This document shows, piece after piece, positions 61,315-64,000 of a stretch of 64,000 nucleotides of DNA. Position 1 is the first letter of the stretch. Each line of letters opens with the position of its first letter. The translations under genes were made by a program, and so were the position numbers. The notes beneath the pieces were generated by a model that saw only the letters and a list, made by a program, of their open reading frames with translations, made no database searches and was not told the DNA's origin. Location: the NCBI RefSeq assembly GCF_001275385.1, contig NZ_LGIW01000015.1:930001-994000 (forward strand), written 5' to 3'. This DNA comes from Exiguobacterium sp. BMC-KP. Lineage in GTDB: Bacteria > Bacillota > Bacilli > Exiguobacteriales > Exiguobacteriaceae.

Positions 61315-61600
61315 AGCTCTCCAATCGATTAGCCGTCCTAGTAAAAAACGCGACGAGTTGATTGCAACGGACTTCTTGATCAGCAGCAAATCACTTGTCC
61401 GCGCTTATGCTGTCGCAATTACAGAAACGGCTTCTCCTGATGTGCGGAAAGTCTTGACTGAACAGCTGAACAAAGCGATTCAGACGCACGTTGCGATCGC
61501 TGGATACATGATTGATCACGATATGTACCACGCACATGATCTTAAAAAGCAATTAAAACACGATCAAGAAAAACTAGAAGTCGCAAAAGGATTACTATGA
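61307..61600 (+). CDS. CotF-like (Coat F) protein (second)
   Basis: A 97-residue protein with ELIATDFLISSKSLVRAYAVAITETASPDVRKVLTEQLNKAIQTHVAIAGYMIDHDMYHAHDLKKQL, the typical Coat F sequence, named after a Bacillus spore-coat protein. The ATG at 61307 has AAGGAGG 7 bases before it. Coat F proteins also occur in non-sporulating bacteria, often beside Mn catalase. Here it is the last gene of the catalase operon. A terminator follows. Confidence 0.88.
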   Translation: MNEALQSISRPSKKRDELIATDFLISSKSLVRAYAVAITETASPDVRKVLTEQLNKAIQTHVAIAGYMIDHDMYHAHDLKKQLKHDQEKLEVAKGLL

Positions 61601-61605
61601 TGTTT

Positions 61606-61645
61606 CCCCTTCCCTTCTGATCATGGAGCGGAAGGGGTTTTCTTT
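61606..61645 (+). terminator. Terminator of the catalase operon
   Basis: Stem CCCCTTCC / GGAAGGGG, long loop, and a T-rich tail TTTTCTTTC. Confidence 0.85.
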
Positions 61646-61674
61646 CAGAATTTATGTAAGGAGCGATCAACCTC

Positions 61675-62790
61675 ATGATTGATATCAATCACATTTACAT
61701 CAAACAGATCGGCGAAACCTTTTGTCTCACTTGGGAAGGGACAAGTCATGTCCGTTTACTCTTAAATGGTGTACCTTGCATCATCAAAGATACGAATACC
61801 TATCAAACCGACACACTACCTTTATTTGAGCCTCAGTCGTTCGAACTGATCGATTCCGATTCAAAAACACGTATCGTCACTGCTCTCGTTTCAAGTACGG
61901 ATGATTTGTTCTGGAACCGTAAAATGACCGTCCTGATTCAACAAAATCATACTGTCCGGCTGTTATGGGGCGAAATTCCAGAAGTATCACATTATACTGT
62001 CTTTCAAGATGGACATCGCTTAGGTGACACAACGGCTTCCGAATGGACCAGCACGATTAATCCTGAACAGTTTACACGGTTCGAAATCCGAGTGCTCCGT
62101 CCCATTTCAAGAAAATCGGTACCGTTCGCACGGATAATCGAGACGTTTGCCCGCGTTACGAATTTGGTAAAACAAGAACCGGACCGGGAACGAGAGCATG
62201 AACAATACGTGCTTTATTACTCTTTGTATCCGGCACCTACTCCGCATCTGAAATTTTCTACTTTTCGGTTACGTGTGCTGACGTTCATTGCTCCTCCGAT
62301 TCTCGTGAACCCGAATCCATTTTCTCCGCATCGTTATTTCGAAGGAGACGCGCGACAGTATTCGCCTTTTTCAAACGAATATCGAACCTTTACAGAAGTC
62401 ATCACCTTTAATGAGGGGTCCTCTCATGAACTAATAAAACAGGCAAATCCGACTCGGTCTTTTGATGCACGTCATCAGTTATATCGAGAGGATATCGCTT
62501 CGACACAGCAAGTCTACTTGTCAGATCAATCACTAACTCGATATACGCTCCACCACTCAGTAGGTAATCCACTCGTCGTCTCACCTAATATCGACTATGA
62601 AATTAACGTATCACATCAATCAAATCTTTGGCGTATCGCCGGAATCCATCTTCAATCACCACATCATGAAGTGTACTTAGATGAAGGAGATGATTGTTTC
62701 GAAACCATCCACCAAGCCCATGATTTAGGCTTAAGTTTCCTTGGTGACCCGTTGCCCAGTTGTCACTGGCTGCATATGACGAATCAATGA
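61675..62790 (+). CDS. DUF3238-domain protein
   Basis: A 371-residue protein with two parts. The N-terminal ~165 residues look like two fibronectin/Ig-like units, each with a short hydrophobic core (ETFCLTWEGTSHVRLLLNGVP; HTVRLLWGEIPEVSHYTVFQDGHRL). From about 180 the sequence fits DUF3238 (FSTFRLRVLTFIAPPILVNPNPFSPHRYFEGDARQY, SPNIDYEINV, GDDCFETIHQAHDLG), a family of unknown function. No signal peptide is evident. TAAGGAGCG precedes the ATG. It is 74 bases after the catalase operon, behind a terminator. Confidence 0.8.
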   Translation: MIDINHIYIKQIGETFCLTWEGTSHVRLLLNGVPCIIKDTNTYQTDTLPLFEPQSFELIDSDSKTRIVTALVSSTDDLFWNRKMTVLIQQNHTVRLLWGEIPEVSHYTVFQDGHRLGDTTASEWTSTINPEQFTRFEIRVLRPISRKSVPFARIIETFARVTNLVKQEPDREREHEQYVLYYSLYPAPTPHLKFSTFRLRVLTFIAPPILVNPNPFSPHRYFEGDARQYSPFSNEYRTFTEVITFNEGSSHELIKQANPTRSFDARHQLYREDIASTQQVYLSDQSLTRYTLHHSVGNPLVVSPNIDYEINVSHQSNLWRIAGIHLQSPHHEVYLDEGDDCFETIHQAHDLGLSFLGDPLPSCHWLHMTNQ

Positions 62791-62796
62791 ACAAAA

Positions 62797-62832
62797 AGGA
62801 AGCCGCGACCAATTCGTCGCGGCTTTTCCTAT
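62797..62832. terminator. Bidirectional terminator
   Basis: Stem AGCCGCGAC / GTCGCGGCT with flanking AAGGA / TCCTATTT. It lies between the DUF3238 gene and the convergent DCC gene. Confidence 0.85.
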
Positions 62833-63222
62833 TTAGTCATGAAATCGAGCACGTGTCTCCGGAGACGGGAGTGCGCACTCTTGTTTTTGCCCAAACCAGC
62901 GATGGCGATTGCTCGCAACGAGATCATAGACGCGATCGCGGAGTGAACGTGGAACAATGCGAAGTACACTCAAGAGACGCCATCCTCCTTGTAAATGACG
63001 GGCAATCCGTAACGCTGCGTTCGATTTGATATAAGGTACACCCCGGTCAATCACGACGACACTGTCGATGGATTCGGGGAGATGATGACGCCGGATGAGT
63101 TCTTGTCCTGTCTCCCCTTGTAACGAAGCAAAATCATGGTATCCTTGGTCTCGTTTTAAGATGAACTGGACGCTTGCGTCACAGAGATTACATTCTCCAT
63201 CAAATAAGACGATTGCTTTCAT
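62833..63222 (-). CDS. DCC-family thiol-disulfide oxidoreductase (DUF393)
   Basis: A 129-residue protein with the DCC signature DGECNLCDASVQF: a CxxC pair near the N-terminus in a thioredoxin-like setting, followed by VVVIDRGVPYIKSNAALRIARHLQGGWRLLSVLRIVP, and DLVASNRHRWFG near the end, all typical of DUF393. The redox partner is unknown. The ATG is preceded by AAGGATGAATCAATC. It is monocistronic, with a shared terminator. Confidence 0.9.
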   Translation of the reverse strand: MKAIVLFDGECNLCDASVQFILKRDQGYHDFASLQGETGQELIRRHHLPESIDSVVVIDRGVPYIKSNAALRIARHLQGGWRLLSVLRIVPRSLRDRVYDLVASNRHRWFGQKQECALPSPETRARFHD

Positions 63223-63359
63223 GATTGATTCATCCTTCCTAATCCGTATAACGAATCATTTCGTACACTTTCTCTTTACCACACTTTAGGCAAAAACATG
63301 CATTTAATTAGTATGTTAAATACTGATAACGCTTTCTTTACATACCTCGCTTACGCTAT

Positions 63360-63373
63360 ACTGTTTCTGTAAA
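63360..63373 (+). other. Right-edge promoter region, nothing firm
   Basis: A TATACT at 63357-63362, and TGATAACGCTTTCT about 30 bases before it (a CcpA-site-like sequence with two mismatches), lie before the last gene. Neither is strong enough for a firm call. Confidence 0.25.
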
Positions 63374-63437
63374 CATTTGGATGATAAAATAACTCATCTA
63401 GCGTTTTAAATGCATCTTTACTTAAAGGAGAATACAT

Positions 63438-64000
63438 ATGACGACACGACCGATTGCCATCGTAACCGGAGCCAGTCAGACGCGTGATATTGGTGCTGCT
63501 ATTTGCCGTCAGCTCGCTACGGCTGGTCATGATCTGGTCTTTACTTATTTTAAAGCAACAGCGGATTGGCCAGCTAGTTTTTCGACTGAACTTCAGGACC
63601 AAGGTGCACGCGTTCTTGCGATTGAGCTCGATTTAAGTCAAGCAGATGCTGCTGACGAATTATTCGCGCAAGTAAAGGACTTCGGAACACCAAGTGTTCT
63701 CATCAATAATGCTGCTCATTCAACGATGACGGATTGGCAGACGCTTGACGCGAAAAGCCTCGACCAACACTATGCGGTCAATCTCCGTGCGCCACTATTG
63801 CTTGCAACACGGTTTACGAACCGATTCGTTGAGGCGAACCTGACGTCCGGACGCATCATTCAATTGACGTCCGGTCAGGATCTCGGTCCGATGCCAGACG
63901 AAATTGCTTATGCTACAACAAAAGGTGCCTTATCGACCTTTACGAAAACATACGCTGCAGCCGTTGCACCGCTTGGTATCACCGTTAATGCCGTCAATCC
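63438..64000 (+). CDS. SDR-family oxidoreductase, 3' end outside window
   Basis: At least 187 residues are visible; the frame is open to the window end. The sequence begins MTTRPIAIVTGASQTRDIGAAICRQL, so the cofactor motif is extended (TGASQTRDIGAA in place of TGxxxGIG) as in some FabG3/enoyl-reductase-like SDRs. NNAAHS replaces NNAG, the active-site Ser is in IIQLTSGQDLG, and YATTKGAL gives YxxxK. AAAGGAG precedes the ATG. Substrate unknown. Confidence 0.9.
   Translation, partial: MTTRPIAIVTGASQTRDIGAAICRQLATAGHDLVFTYFKATADWPASFSTELQDQGARVLAIELDLSQADAADELFAQVKDFGTPSVLINNAAHSTMTDWQTLDAKSLDQHYAVNLRAPLLLATRFTNRFVEANLTSGRIIQLTSGQDLGPMPDEIAYATTKGALSTFTKTYAAAVAPLGITVNAVN

Noticed and set aside
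60209-61600. Sporulation cluster around CotF-like genes
   Set aside because: There are no other sporulation genes in the window, and Coat F domains occur in non-sporulating bacteria.

Overview
The window looks like ordinary chromosome from a member of the Bacilli, most probably Exiguobacterium or a close relative; this is inference from gene content and style, not a database match. Supporting it are strong AGGAGG-type ribosome binding sites, many short hairpin-plus-U terminators, sigma-A promoters, moderate GC content, and Bacillus-type families (khtTU, PadR-DUF1048 and ArsR-AHSA1 pairs, BglP-type PTS, Mn catalase with CotF-like proteins). I found no rRNA, tRNA, CRISPR array or intact mobile element. 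The only mobile trace is a truncated IS3 OrfA-like HTH fragment at the left edge.

Layout. 0-5.8 kb: the fragment, an AHSA1 protein, a secreted beta-helix lipoprotein, a small lipoprotein, a histidine phosphatase, an HSL-type esterase and a DUF925 nucleotidyltransferase. 5.9-15 kb is export-rich: a secreted protein whose domain recurs fused to the C-terminus of a 1077-residue FtsX-type permease, then a YdcZ-type DMT exporter, then a complete MacB-like ABC operon (ATPase, permease, two small membrane proteins). 15-19.2 kb: a blasticidin-S-deaminase-like protein, FetAB, a NUDIX hydrolase and an M3 oligopeptidase. 19.2-31.5 kb is a dense set of small regulatory modules: two XRE-plus-membrane-protein pairs, PadR-DUF1048, MarR-DUF3147, ArsR-AHSA1 and LysR, mixed with GNAT, APH-like and VOC enzymes and lipoproteins. 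31.5-42.4 kb: two SDRs, a polysaccharide deacetylase lipoprotein, succinate-semialdehyde dehydrogenase, a CPA1 antiporter, a WYL regulator divergent from a DHFR-like reductase, and an AbrB-khtT-khtU cation/proton antiporter operon.

42.8-55.3 kb: a phospholipase-C-like gene and a VOC gene, each broken by one in-frame TGA, a GNAT, two MFS transporters, a complete beta-glucoside operon (BglP-type PTS plus GH1 enzyme) divergent from its GntR/UTRA regulator, and a tightly overlapping metallo-hydrolase/kinase/HAD operon. 55.3-62.8 kb looks like a stress cluster: a cysteine-free NsrR-like Rrf2 regulator, an orphan 751-residue histidine kinase, an unknown small protein, an isochorismatase-family hydrolase, then Mn catalase with two CotF-like helical proteins, and a DUF3238 protein. 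The right edge holds a DCC thiol protein and an SDR cut by the window end.

Most worth follow-up: the domain shared between a secreted protein and a neighbouring permease; the Rrf2/kinase/catalase cluster; three direct repeats at exact 21-bp spacing before an XRE gene; a 25-bp perfect palindrome between a MarR gene and a lipoprotein gene; the two in-frame TGA genes; and a three-repeat homing-endonuclease-associated DNA-binding protein with no nuclease domain.
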